From an uncultured Aquimarina sp. (GTDB taxonomy: Bacteria; Bacteroidota; Bacteroidia; Flavobacteriales; Flavobacteriaceae): 64,000 nt of DNA. The notes below the pieces were generated by a model. It made no database searches. It was not told the origin of the DNA and saw only the letters and a list, made by a program, of their open reading frames with translations. This document shows positions 27,742 through 36,346 of the stretch, piece after piece. Both the position numbers and the translations under genes were made by a program. The DNA lies in assembly GCA_947498935.1 (NCBI GenBank), contig CANMMM010000004.1, positions 1 through 64,000 of the forward strand. Direction: 5' to 3'. Each line of letters starts with the position of its first letter. Within the stretch, counting starts at the first letter, position 1.

Positions 27742-28635
27742 CTATTGATGCAATCCAGTAATGTATTTTTTGGGAGTGGTTCCGTATTTTTTCTTAAAAG
27801 CTGCAATGAAATGACTAGAAGTGCTATACCCTACTTTTAGCCCTACTTCATTTACATTATAAGTGCCAGAAGCTAATAATTGTCTGGCTACCTCCATTTT
27901 ATAGTCAAACAGGAAAGCATATACAGGTTCTCCATAGAGTTGTTTAAACCCATCTTTTAATTTGCTGAGCGGTAAACCGATTTCTTTGGATAACTCATTG
28001 AGTGTAGGGGGTTCTGCCATTTTAGCGATGATGATTTCTTTGGCTTTTTTGATTTTTAATACGTTTTCTTCATCTACTAAAAATGGACATTGTTCTATGT
28101 CTGCATCCTCGGGCCTGTTAAAGTATAAACTGAGTAATTCATATGCTTTTCCTTTGGAGTAAAGCAATTTTATGGAAGAATGTAAGTTATAGTTTATGAT
28201 CTGATTTAGTACTACATTCATCGATGGTGAAATGGTACCGTCTGTATAGTATTTTTTATCTCTATTGCCTTCTCCTAAAAATGGGATGTAATCAGCTTCT
28301 GAGGAGAAAAGAGAGTGAAATTTTTTGATAGAAATTACAATAGAGACTAGAATACTATCTGTGTCCATTTCTAAATTCATGGGTAGGTCTACCTGTGGAT
28401 TGTATAAGAGTAATGATTGATCAGTGTTGAGTGATAATGAATAACTGCCGTTATTAAAATTGAATTTTATGTGCCCTTTGGTACAAAAATGAAATTGTAA
28501 TAAACTACTATCTAGTTGTCGAACAACAGGCTGTTTTGTCGGGGTTTCATTACAGAATTTTAGAATATAAAATCCATCTTCTATCTTAGTCTCTTCTAAT
28601 ATTCCTACAGCGTTGTTTTTAAACTCGAAATCCAC
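27742..28635 (-). CDS. AraC family transcriptional regulator, divergent from hemA
   Basis: 297 residues. The C-terminal 100 residues form two helix-turn-helix motifs (PTLNELSKEIGLPLSKLKDG and YNVNEVGLKVGYSTSSHFIA, then FKKKYGTTPKKYI). The N-terminal part is a cupin-like sensor with no recognised ligand. It is transcribed away from hemA, with a 203 bp shared promoter region, so regulation of haem synthesis is a reasonable inference. The same pairing is common in flavobacteria as far as I know. Confidence 0.9.
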   Translation of the reverse strand: MDFEFKNNAVGILEETKIEDGFYILKFCNETPTKQPVVRQLDSSLLQFHFCTKGHIKFNFNNGSYSLSLNTDQSLLLYNPQVDLPMNLEMDTDSILVSIVISIKKFHSLFSSEADYIPFLGEGNRDKKYYTDGTISPSMNVVLNQIINYNLHSSIKLLYSKGKAYELLSLYFNRPEDADIEQCPFLVDEENVLKIKKAKEIIIAKMAEPPTLNELSKEIGLPLSKLKDGFKQLYGEPVYAFLFDYKMEVARQLLASGTYNVNEVGLKVGYSTSSHFIAAFKKKYGTTPKKYITGLHQ

Positions 28636-28805
28636 TAGCTTTATTTTATTTATTTAGAACAAATCTAAACAATTTTTTATGTTTTTGCTTTTGTAATCCC
28701 TACAAAAATAGGAGTTTTTGTGGTTTTTAACTTTTTTTGATGGCTAAACAACGGATAACGATATTAAAAAAACTTTCAGCGTTATTTTTTAAACTTGTTC
28801 TGAGA

Positions 28806-28813
28806 TATTTTTG
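28806..28813 (+). promoter_or_regulatory. candidate -7 box of the hemA operon
   Basis: TATTTTTG is an exact match to the Bacteroidota -7 consensus TAnnTTTG, 25 bp before the hemA ATG. The -33 TTG is weak or absent (TTA at the expected spacing), which would suit a promoter needing an activator such as the divergent AraC protein. Confidence 0.45.
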
Positions 28814-28838
28814 CTCAACATAATTTTATAAAATTAGA

Positions 28839-30095
28839 ATGGAGCCCCACCTAAGAGCCAAAGGAACAAATTTTTATGCTATCGGACTAAGTTATAAAAA
28901 AGCGGATGCGGAGATACGAGGACATTTTAGCGTTTCGGATAGTGCAAAAAAAGAAATTTTAGCCAAGGCCAAAGCAGATGGTGTAGAGGGATTATTAGTC
29001 ATGTCTACATGTAATCGCACAGAAATGTATGGATTTGCACAACACCCTTTTCAACTAATCAAACTATTGTGTGCGCATACGCATGGTACTGTAGAGGAGT
29101 TCGAAAAAGTGGCTTATGTGCATAAGAATAAAAATGCAGTGGCGCATTTATTTAGAGTTGGTACGGGATTGGATAGTCAGATTTTAGGGGATTTTGAAAT
29201 TATAGGACAATTAAAATCAGGATTTAAGATCTCTAAAAAATACCAGATGATCAATCCTTTTTTAGAGCGATTACTAAATGCTGTGATACAGGCAAGTAAA
29301 CGGATTAAAAATGAAACGGAGATTTCTTCTGGAGCTACCTCTGTTAGTTTTGCTGCTGTACATTATATCTTGGCGAAAGTACCGTATGTTTCTGATAAGA
29401 ATATTCTACTATTCGGTACGGGTAAGATAGGGCGTAATACCTGCGAAAACTTGATCAAGCATACAAAGAATGATCATATCACCCTCATTAATAGAACCAG
29501 AGATAAGGCAGAGAAAGTAGCGGGTAAGTTTAACTTAGTTGTTAAAGACTATGAGTGCCTAACAGATGAGGTAAATGCTGCTGATGTGCTTATTGTAGCT
29601 ACTGGAGCACAGCACCCTACGGTAACTAAAGAAATGGTGCATACAGATAAGCCTATTTTAATGTTAGATTTATCAGTGCCTAAAAATGTAGATGTACAGC
29701 TTAATACATTGCCTAATGTAACAGTTGTACATATGGATGATTTGTCTAAAATGACAGATGCAACTTTGCAACGAAGAAAACTACAAGTGCCGAAAGCAGA
29801 AGCGATTATTGAAGAAGTAAAGCTCGATTTTAATAGTTGGTTAGAAACCCGAAAATTTGCGCCAACGATCAAAGCTTTAAAAAATAAGTTGGTCACGTTT
29901 AAAGAAGCAGAAATCAATTTACAACGCAAAAAGATATCTGATTTTAATGAAGAGCAAGCATCGTTGATCAGTGATCGTATCATACAAAAAATTACGAATC
30001 ATTTTGCAAATCATCTAAAGGATGAGAATACTTCTGCTAATGAAAGTATTGAATTAATACAAAAGGTATTTCACATAGAAAATAACAACGCATAG
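28839..30095 (+). CDS. hemA: glutamyl-tRNA reductase
   Basis: 418 residues. The catalytic cysteine lies in MSTCNRTEMYG; the NADPH-binding domain contains LLFGTGKIGRNTCENL; the C-terminal dimerisation helix is present. It reduces glutamyl-tRNA(Glu) to glutamate-1-semialdehyde, the first committed step of haem synthesis by the C5 route. It is first in the operon hemA-hemC-hemD-hemE-DUF6973. Its stop codon overlaps the hemC GTG by one base. The glutamate-1-semialdehyde aminotransferase gene hemL is not in the window. Confidence 0.97.
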   Translation: MEPHLRAKGTNFYAIGLSYKKADAEIRGHFSVSDSAKKEILAKAKADGVEGLLVMSTCNRTEMYGFAQHPFQLIKLLCAHTHGTVEEFEKVAYVHKNKNAVAHLFRVGTGLDSQILGDFEIIGQLKSGFKISKKYQMINPFLERLLNAVIQASKRIKNETEISSGATSVSFAAVHYILAKVPYVSDKNILLFGTGKIGRNTCENLIKHTKNDHITLINRTRDKAEKVAGKFNLVVKDYECLTDEVNAADVLIVATGAQHPTVTKEMVHTDKPILMLDLSVPKNVDVQLNTLPNVTVVHMDDLSKMTDATLQRRKLQVPKAEAIIEEVKLDFNSWLETRKFAPTIKALKNKLVTFKEAEINLQRKKISDFNEEQASLISDRIIQKITNHFANHLKDENTSANESIELIQKVFHIENNNA

Positions 30096-31009
30096 TGGCG
30101 AAAACAATTAGGATAGGTACTAGAGATAGCGAATTAGCACTCTGGCAAGCACGAACTGTGCAACATAAATTAGAAGCATTAGGATATACTACAGAATTAC
30201 TTCCTGTAAAATCTACAGGAGATATCGTCTTAGACAAACCTTTATATGAATTAGGTATTACAGGGATTTTTACGAAGACCTTGGATATCGCTATGCTGAA
30301 TGATACGATAGATATTGCGGTACACTCGATGAAAGATGTGCCTACAGCATTGCCAAAGGGTATCGTGGAAGCTGCTGTATTAGAGCGTGCCAATGTGCAT
30401 GATATATTGGTGCATAAAGGACTAGATTTTTTGAATTCCCAAGGTACTATTGCTACAGGTAGTTTAAGAAGGCAGGCACAATGGCTACATAAATATCCTA
30501 TGCATACTACTGTGGATTTACGCGGTAATGTGAATACGCGCATGCAAAAACTACAGGATAATGACTGGAACGGAGCTATTTTTGCTGCTGCTGGTTTAGA
30601 GCGTATCGAGCTGACTCCAAAAATGCATATACACTTAGATTGGATGATTCCTGCACCTGCTCAAGGTGCAATGCTGGTGGTAGCTAAAGCGGAAGATGCA
30701 TATAGTATAGAGGCGGTGCAGCAGCTGAATCACGAAGCATCTCAGCTGTGTGTACAGGTAGAAAGAAGTTTTCTAAAAACCTTAGAAGGTGGGTGTACAG
30801 CACCGATTGGGGCGCTGGCAACAATAACGGATCAAATGCTTCATTTTACAGGGGCGCTATTTAGTATAGATGGACAGGAAAAAATTGCTGTAGAGACAAC
30901 GGTTCCTGTGGCAGAGGTTGCTGGATTTGGTGAGGCATGTGCTCATGAAATTTTATCCAATGGAGGAAGTGAGTTAATGCAGCGCATAAAGAAAGTGCTT
31001 AAGAAATAA
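30095..31009 (+). CDS. hemC: hydroxymethylbilane synthase (porphobilinogen deaminase)
   Basis: 304 residues with a GTG start at 30095 (MAKTIRIGTRDSELALWQA). It has the active-site arginine/aspartate regions (IAVHSMKDVPTALP, GSLRRQAQWL) and the cofactor cysteine in LEGGCTAPIGA that binds dipyrromethane. It polymerises four porphobilinogens into hydroxymethylbilane. The one-base overlap with hemA indicates coupled translation. Confidence 0.97.
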   Translation: MAKTIRIGTRDSELALWQARTVQHKLEALGYTTELLPVKSTGDIVLDKPLYELGITGIFTKTLDIAMLNDTIDIAVHSMKDVPTALPKGIVEAAVLERANVHDILVHKGLDFLNSQGTIATGSLRRQAQWLHKYPMHTTVDLRGNVNTRMQKLQDNDWNGAIFAAAGLERIELTPKMHIHLDWMIPAPAQGAMLVVAKAEDAYSIEAVQQLNHEASQLCVQVERSFLKTLEGGCTAPIGALATITDQMLHFTGALFSIDGQEKIAVETTVPVAEVAGFGEACAHEILSNGGSELMQRIKKVLKK

Positions 31010-31012
31010 AGA

Positions 31013-31681
31013 GTGTTGGTTCATATTCTGTCTACAAAAATCATCCCAAACGATCAGAAAGAGCGTTTGTTACATGCGGGAATGCATGTGGTGGGGTATA
31101 ATGCGATTCGTGTGCAACCTATAACCGTGGATGTAAAGGAGGTAGTGCCGTATGCTATTTTTACGAGCAAGAATGCAGTAAAGGCAATTGAGAAGGATTT
31201 GCATCGTATTGCAAAAACTTTTTGTGTAGGTACAGAAACCCAAAAATTATTAGTAGCTAATGAGTGTGATGTGGTAGCTACAGCACCGAATGCAGCGGCA
31301 TTGGCACATATTCTTGTTACTGAGTATCAATCATTGTCTTTTGTGTTTTTTTGTGGAAATAATAGGAGAGATGAGTTGCCATCTGTGCTACGTGATCATC
31401 AGGTATTGTTTCAAGAAAAAATAGTGTACCATACAAGGCCGTGTCCAAAGGAATTTCATCGTATTTTTGATGGCGTATTGTTTTTTAGTCCATCAGCAGT
31501 ACATAGTTATATGGCCTGTAATTCTATGGGTGAACAAACTGTTGCTTTTTGTATAGGAGCAACTACTGCTCGTGCAGTTAGAAAATATACAGATAATATA
31601 GTGATCGCAAATACGCCAACTGTATCCAATGTAGTGGTGCAGGTGGTTAAATATTTTGATAAGAGATATGATAAAAAATGA
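31013..31681 (+). CDS. hemD: uroporphyrinogen-III synthase
   Basis: 222 residues, a poorly conserved family as usual. The order after hemC and the two-domain pattern support the call ([15 protein letters not shown] near the start, then [18 protein letters not shown] and [11 protein letters not shown]). It closes and isomerises hydroxymethylbilane to uroporphyrinogen III. The GTG start at 31013 lies 3 bp after the hemC stop. The end overlaps hemE by 14 bp. Confidence 0.9.
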   Translation: MLVHILSTKIIPNDQKERLLHAGMHVVGYNAIRVQPITVDVKEVVPYAIFTSKNAVKAIEKDLHRIAKTFCVGTETQKLLVANECDVVATAPNAAALAHILVTEYQSLSFVFFCGNNRRDELPSVLRDHQVLFQEKIVYHTRPCPKEFHRIFDGVLFFSPSAVHSYMACNSMGEQTVAFCIGATTARAVRKYTDNIVIANTPTVSNVVVQVVKYFDKRYDKK

Positions 31682-32693
31682 TTTGTTTCTCCGAGCGTTA
31701 AAAGGAGAAACTGTAGATAGACCTCCTGTATGGATGATGCGCCAAGCGGGTAGGTATTTGCCAGAGTTTATGGCATTAAAAGAAAAATATGATTTTTTTA
31801 CTAGATGTAGAACGCCGGAGTTGGCTTCTGAAATCACTGTGCAACCTATAGATATTATTGGGCCAGATGCAGCGATTTTGTTTAGTGATATTTTGGTGAT
31901 ACCACAGGCTATGAATATCGAGGTGCAAATGAAGGATGGTATTGGTCCTTGGTTGCCAAATCCAATTCGATCGCAGGCAGCGGTGGATCAGGTGATAGTG
32001 CCAGACATAGATGAAGAGCTGGGATATGTAATGGACGCAATTCAATTGACCAAAGAAAAGTTGGATAACCGTGTACCATTGATTGGTTTTGCAGGGTCTC
32101 CATGGACTATTCTTTGTTATGCAGTGCAGGGGCAAGGGTCTAAGAATTTTGATAAAGCCAAAGCATTCTGTTTTACACAGCCCGAAGCTGCACATCAATT
32201 ACTGCAGAAAATTACGGATACTACGATTGCTTATCTAAAAAAGAAAGTCGCTACTGGAGTGAATGCGGTACAGGTTTTTGATAGTTGGGGAGGGATGTTA
32301 TCGCCTACTGATTATCAAGAGTTTTCTTGGAAATACATACAGCAGATCGTAGATGCTTTAAAAGAAGAAACGGAAGTCATCGTATTTGGAAAAGGGTGTT
32401 GGTTTTCGCTACAAGAAATGGCACAATCAGGAGCATCGGCTTTGGGAGTAGATTGGACATGTTCTGCACGTAATGCTAGGTATCTAACAGGTGGTGCTAT
32501 TACACTACAAGGTAATTTTGATCCATCTAGATTATTATCACCTCCAGCCGAGATTAAAAAAATGGTGAAAGAGATGATAGATGCCTTTGGTAAGGATCGT
32601 TATATCGCTAATTTGGGACATGGTATTTTACCTAATATTCCTGTGGCCAATGCGCAAGCATTTGTAGATGCAGTAAAAGAATACAAGGTATAA
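31668..32693 (+). CDS. hemE: uroporphyrinogen decarboxylase
   Basis: 341 residues from the ATG at 31668. A longer TTG frame to 31656 adds four residues and lacks support. N-terminal signature [15 protein letters not shown], second signature [14 protein letters not shown]. It removes four carboxyl groups from uroporphyrinogen III to give coproporphyrinogen III in the cytoplasm. It overlaps the end of hemD; the next gene starts 1 bp after its stop. Confidence 0.97.
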   Translation: MIKNDLFLRALKGETVDRPPVWMMRQAGRYLPEFMALKEKYDFFTRCRTPELASEITVQPIDIIGPDAAILFSDILVIPQAMNIEVQMKDGIGPWLPNPIRSQAAVDQVIVPDIDEELGYVMDAIQLTKEKLDNRVPLIGFAGSPWTILCYAVQGQGSKNFDKAKAFCFTQPEAAHQLLQKITDTTIAYLKKKVATGVNAVQVFDSWGGMLSPTDYQEFSWKYIQQIVDALKEETEVIVFGKGCWFSLQEMAQSGASALGVDWTCSARNARYLTGGAITLQGNFDPSRLLSPPAEIKKMVKEMIDAFGKDRYIANLGHGILPNIPVANAQAFVDAVKEYKV

Positions 32694-32694
32694 G

Positions 32695-33183
32695 ATGCAA
32701 GTATGGCGATTGCTAGTGGGATTTAATGCTAGACAATTATGGCAGTTGTTATTGGTATTGTTTCAGAATCCACTATGTATTTTGCCTACTGTTATTGCTA
32801 CTCAAAAAACCATCGGTATCTGTGATCGCTTATATAAGGAGGCGCATCATGCGGATGGTGTGGCCAATGCATTTCGACATGTATTATGGAATGTGCTTAT
32901 TGGTAGGTATGTATACCGATGGGTGGGTGATGCACAAAAAGCATTGGACTGGGCCAAAGTGATTACGGATCTACACGAAGAGCTATCGCCAAATGTAGCG
33001 TTAGAGAAAGCAATGGATTTGCATAATAATGCGGTAGGACGTTGTTTTTTTAAAGAGGTGAGTGAGGTTTCAGAAGAAGCAATGATCGCTTTTTTAGAAG
33101 AAAAAACGAAACAAGCAGTGGCTATAAAAGAGGTTAGAGAGTTGTCGATGGTATCCCATACAATGGCATACATAGTTTCTTAG
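32695..33183 (+). CDS. DUF6973-like protein in the hem operon
   Basis: 162 residues. It carries ANAFRHVLWNVLIG, then DLHEELSPNVALEKAMDLHN-N, a histidine/glutamate/asparagine-rich helical pattern of the DUF6973 type (FRH...W and HE). There is no signal peptide; an N-terminal hydrophobic stretch (LWQLLLVLFQNPLCILP) may touch the membrane. It starts one base after the hemE stop, so it is certainly co-transcribed with the haem genes. A metal- or haem-related role is suggested only by position. Confidence 0.75.
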   Translation: MQVWRLLVGFNARQLWQLLLVLFQNPLCILPTVIATQKTIGICDRLYKEAHHADGVANAFRHVLWNVLIGRYVYRWVGDAQKALDWAKVITDLHEELSPNVALEKAMDLHNNAVGRCFFKEVSEVSEEAMIAFLEEKTKQAVAIKEVRELSMVSHTMAYIVS

Positions 33184-33239
33184 TAAGGCACTGGATGTTA
33201 AAAGACAGGTGATTACTCGAAGTGAAAATCTTTTGAAAT

Positions 33240-33326
33240 GCGTTAGGGATAGCAGCGGCATCCTTTTGGTAGCACCTTAGTGCTGCCAAAAGATACAGCG
33301 AATAGCCCGACCCTTGGGGAACGCCC
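33240..33326 (+). repeat. dispersed intergenic repeat, copy 3 (hairpin-insert variant)
   Basis: It has the same tips (GCGTTAGGGATAG and CCCGACCCTTGGGGAACGCCC) but the middle is replaced by a hairpin-forming TTTTGG...CCAAAA insert. It lies between the hem operon and the EI24 gene. Confidence 0.85.
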
Positions 33327-33418
33327 ATATCTGTTTGATATATTTTTTTGGAATGTAATTGAAACATTTTGAATGTAATGTATACTAATTTAGATAGGGA
33401 ACCTAAATTAAAATTAAA

Positions 33419-34195
33419 ATGATAAAAAATATAGGTAGTAGTATCAAGGCGTATGCTGGAAGTTTTGCATTGATTGCTCGATTACGACTGTGGAAGTATT
33501 TTGTGATTCCTGTACTGATTAGTGTGGTTACAGGTGTATTACTACTTACGTCGGCTTGGATGCTCTCTGATAGCATCGGTGGTTTGGTGTCTAAACTCTG
33601 GGTATGGGAAACAGGAAGCGAAACCTTTGGGGTGATTAGTAAATACTTGAGTGTATTGCTCGTTTTGGCGATCGGTTTGGTATTGTATAAGCACATCGTT
33701 ATGGCACTATCTGCACCTTTTATGAGTCCAGTGTCCGAACGCGTAGAGGCGCATCTTCTAGGGGAGCATACACATATGCATCGAGATACTTCTTTTATGG
33801 AGCAATTGATGCGAGGAATTCGAATTAATATGCGTAATATTCTTAGGGAACTCATATTTGTGATACCACTATTGGTGCTGAGTTTTATACCTGTAGTAGG
33901 GATTGTATTTACACTATTGATTTTTGTAGTACAATCCTATTATGTAGGGTTTGGAAATATGGATTACACCATGGAACGTCATTTTAAATATGCAGAAAGT
34001 GTAGCTTTTGTAAAACAGCATAGGGGAACCGCCATAGGTAATGGTTTGGTGTTTATGTTGCTATTATTTGTGCCTATTGTAGGGTTTATCGTTACGCTAC
34101 CCATAGCAGTGGTCGCGGCTTCTACAGCTACAGTAGACATTCTAAAAAAAGAAGGAGTAATCACACTAGAAGCGTCGAATATGATGACTGAGTGA
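33419..34195 (+). CDS. EI24 domain membrane protein (CysZ-like)
   Basis: 258 residues, about four long hydrophobic segments (for example LWKYFVIPVLISVVTGVLLL and FVIPLLVLSFIPVVGIVF), matching the EI24 family that includes the sulfate transporter CysZ. The substrate is not known in Bacteroidota. It lies between the hem operon and hemF, 50 bp before hemF, so the two may be co-transcribed. Confidence 0.85.
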   Translation: MIKNIGSSIKAYAGSFALIARLRLWKYFVIPVLISVVTGVLLLTSAWMLSDSIGGLVSKLWVWETGSETFGVISKYLSVLLVLAIGLVLYKHIVMALSAPFMSPVSERVEAHLLGEHTHMHRDTSFMEQLMRGIRINMRNILRELIFVIPLLVLSFIPVVGIVFTLLIFVVQSYYVGFGNMDYTMERHFKYAESVAFVKQHRGTAIGNGLVFMLLLFVPIVGFIVTLPIAVVAASTATVDILKKEGVITLEASNMMTE

Positions 34196-34245
34196 TCGAG
34201 TCAATTACTACATGTCGATCTATTTAATAAATTAGTTTAGAGGAA

Positions 34246-35148
34246 ATGAAATCACAATTTTATCAATATATACAGACATTGCAGGATACAATCACAGCTC
34301 GATTAGAGGCTATTGATGGGCAGGCAGTGTTTAAAGAAGATGTTTGGAAGCGTCCAGAAGGAGGAGGAGGAAGAACACGAGTGATCGAAAATGGCGCGGT
34401 ATTCGAAAAAGGAGGAGTGAATATCTCTGGAGTGCATGGAGCATTGCCTACAGCGATGCAACAGTATTTTAAGGTAGGAGAAGTAGATTTTTTTGCCTGT
34501 GGATTATCATTAGTACTGCACCCTAAGAATCCAATGGTGCCTACAGTGCATGCCAATTGGCGATATTTCGAGATGTATGATGCTGATGGAGAAATCGTGG
34601 ATAGCTGGTTTGGTGGCGGACAAGATCTTACGCCGTATTATCTATTCGATGAGGATGCACGTCATTTTCATACGATATGTAAAACAGCCTGTGATGCGCA
34701 TGATCCTTCTTTTTATACTACGTATAAAGAAAAGTGCGATGCGTATTTCTACAATGCGCATAGAGGAGAAGGAAGAGGTATCGGAGGATTGTTTTTTGAC
34801 TATTGCAAGCAAACAGATGCGATGTCTATGGAGCAGTGGTATGCTTTTGTAACCACTGTGGGAGATAGTTTTCTAGAGGCATATGTGCCGATAGTAGAAA
34901 AGCGAAAAGACATGCCGTATACGCCTGCTCAGAGAGATTGGCAGGAGGTGCGTCGTGGTCGTTATGTAGAGTTTAATTTAGTGCATGACAAGGGGACTTT
35001 GTTTGGGCTAAAAACCAATGGAAGAATAGAGAGTATTCTGATGAGTCTACCACCCTATGTACAGTGGAAATATGATCATCATCCAGCACCTAATTCTGCG
35101 GAAGAGAAATTAATAGCAGTGCTGAAACAGCCTGTAGATTGGGTGTAA
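34246..35148 (+). CDS. hemF: oxygen-dependent coproporphyrinogen-III oxidase
   Basis: 300 residues. Signature blocks include GGGGRTRVIENGAVFEKGGV, HANWRYFEMYD, WFGGGQDLTPYY and GIGGLFFDY. It converts coproporphyrinogen III to protoporphyrinogen IX with O2, which indicates an aerobic lifestyle. Its product would be the substrate of HemJ encoded at 9515. It follows the EI24 gene closely. Confidence 0.97.
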   Translation: MKSQFYQYIQTLQDTITARLEAIDGQAVFKEDVWKRPEGGGGRTRVIENGAVFEKGGVNISGVHGALPTAMQQYFKVGEVDFFACGLSLVLHPKNPMVPTVHANWRYFEMYDADGEIVDSWFGGGQDLTPYYLFDEDARHFHTICKTACDAHDPSFYTTYKEKCDAYFYNAHRGEGRGIGGLFFDYCKQTDAMSMEQWYAFVTTVGDSFLEAYVPIVEKRKDMPYTPAQRDWQEVRRGRYVEFNLVHDKGTLFGLKTNGRIESILMSLPPYVQWKYDHHPAPNSAEEKLIAVLKQPVDWV

Positions 35149-35330
35149 TGAAAGTGATTTGTGTTTTTTATGACCAATTTTTGCATTTTTTTACGTTTTG
35201 TGGTATTGCTATGTGACAAAAAATGACTGCATTTGGTCACAAAATCTTCGGTTTTTGTTGAAATCAAAAAAAACTGAAATCACTTAAATGTCTATAATTG
35301 TGTAGTATAAGCAGCTTTGTGAGACATGTA

Positions 35331-35361
35331 TTACAAAAATAGTTTTGTAAGAGGTTTTTTT
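35331..35361 (+). terminator. AT-rich hairpin with T tract
   Basis: TTACAAAA - ATAG - TTTTGTAA, perfect 8-bp stem, then GAGG and a run of seven T. It lies about 180 bp after hemF, a possible terminator of the EI24-hemF unit. The stem is weak in GC. Confidence 0.45.
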
Positions 35362-35393
35362 GATCACTATGTAATGTTTATTTGGGCGTTACC

Positions 35394-35472
35394 CTAGGGG
35401 TCGGGCTATACGCTGCAATTCCTCGCAGCTCCCTGTGGTCGCGCTGTGGGATTTCCACTCCTATCCCTAACG
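35394..35472 (-). repeat. dispersed intergenic repeat, copy 4
   Basis: Reverse orientation: GGGCGTTACCCTAGGGGTCG at the left, TATCCCTAACGC at the right. Shortest copy, with the 'GTCGCGCTGTGGGATT' middle. Confidence 0.85.
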
Positions 35473-35670
35473 CAGCTTTACAAAACTACTTGCAAAGAAT
35501 ATATAAACCGTAATCATTAAAAGGTTTTTATGACCGTAAAATTTATAAATACAAGTAGTTAAAAAGCTAAAAAATGAAGATTAAGTGCTTTTGATTGGTT
35601 TTTTTGTTATCTTACACTTCCCTTTATCAAGCTTATCTATATCATTTTAAACAATTTATAATACAGTTGT

Positions 35671-36285
35671 ATGAAAAAACTACTACTATTGTCTTTGGCA
35701 ATTATTCTTACAAGTTGCGATTATTTTTCTGTCGAAAAGAAAAAGCCAAAATTCGCCAACTTTAAAAAGAATAAAATCGAATTTAATGAGAATACTATTA
35801 TTCTCACACATGCGTATCGAAACACTACGCCTGACGAATTTAGAGGACTGTTAGACTCTTTGGGTTCAAAACCAAAATTTAAAAAAGTAGCATTGCAGGA
35901 ACTCGAAAAAATCGAAAAGAAAAAAGTAGATTTTAAACTATTCGTAGACGAACGTAATATAGAAAACTACATCTTTGCGTATGCTTGTGATTTCTATCAA
36001 TTAGATGAGCATAGAGCAGCTACAGTGGTAGATGCGTTAAGCAAGGAGGTAAAAAAGGAATCTAATAAACAGGATGTGCAATACCAGCGTATCCACGGAC
36101 GTTTCTTTTTTACACCAACTTCTAAGATCGTAAAGTTGAAATACCTGAAGTCTTACAAAGAGAATCGTAAGTATCAAGCTGAGTATATTGTAGCTTCGAA
36201 ATCAGGTGGTGGAATGGGATTATTGATCAGCAATCTAGAGAATATAGATTTTGAGCGTTCTATTAAACGACTAGCAGTGAATTAA
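35671..36285 (+). CDS. hypothetical lipoprotein
   Basis: 204 residues. MKKLLLLSLAIILTSC gives a lipobox with C16. The rest is lysine-rich and not recognised; it has KVDFKLFVDERNIENYIFAY and a glycine stretch SGGGMGLLISN near the end. It is probably a periplasm-facing lipoprotein. It stands alone, followed by a good terminator. Confidence 0.8.
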   Translation: MKKLLLLSLAIILTSCDYFSVEKKKPKFANFKKNKIEFNENTIILTHAYRNTTPDEFRGLLDSLGSKPKFKKVALQELEKIEKKKVDFKLFVDERNIENYIFAYACDFYQLDEHRAATVVDALSKEVKKESNKQDVQYQRIHGRFFFTPTSKIVKLKYLKSYKENRKYQAEYIVASKSGGGMGLLISNLENIDFERSIKRLAVN

Positions 36286-36312
36286 CATGAGATAAAAATA
36301 ATCTTAAACTAA

Positions 36313-36341
36313 AGCCAAGCGATCATCGTTTGGCTTTTTTT
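36313..36341 (+). terminator. rho-independent terminator
   Basis: AGCCAAGCGAT - C - ATCGTTTGGCT stem of 11 bp with one wobble, followed by seven T. It ends the lipoprotein gene at 36285; the convergent gene at 36347 ends just beyond it. Confidence 0.85.
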
Positions 36342-36346
36342 AATGT

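Larger units (their letters stand above)
35149..35670. other. intergenic region after hemF
   Basis: About 520 bp. It contains an AT-rich terminator-like hairpin (35331-35350) and dispersed-repeat copy 4 (35394-35472). A TGTGAC...GTCACA inverted pair is also visible near 35212-35242. No gene is seen. Confidence 0.5.
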
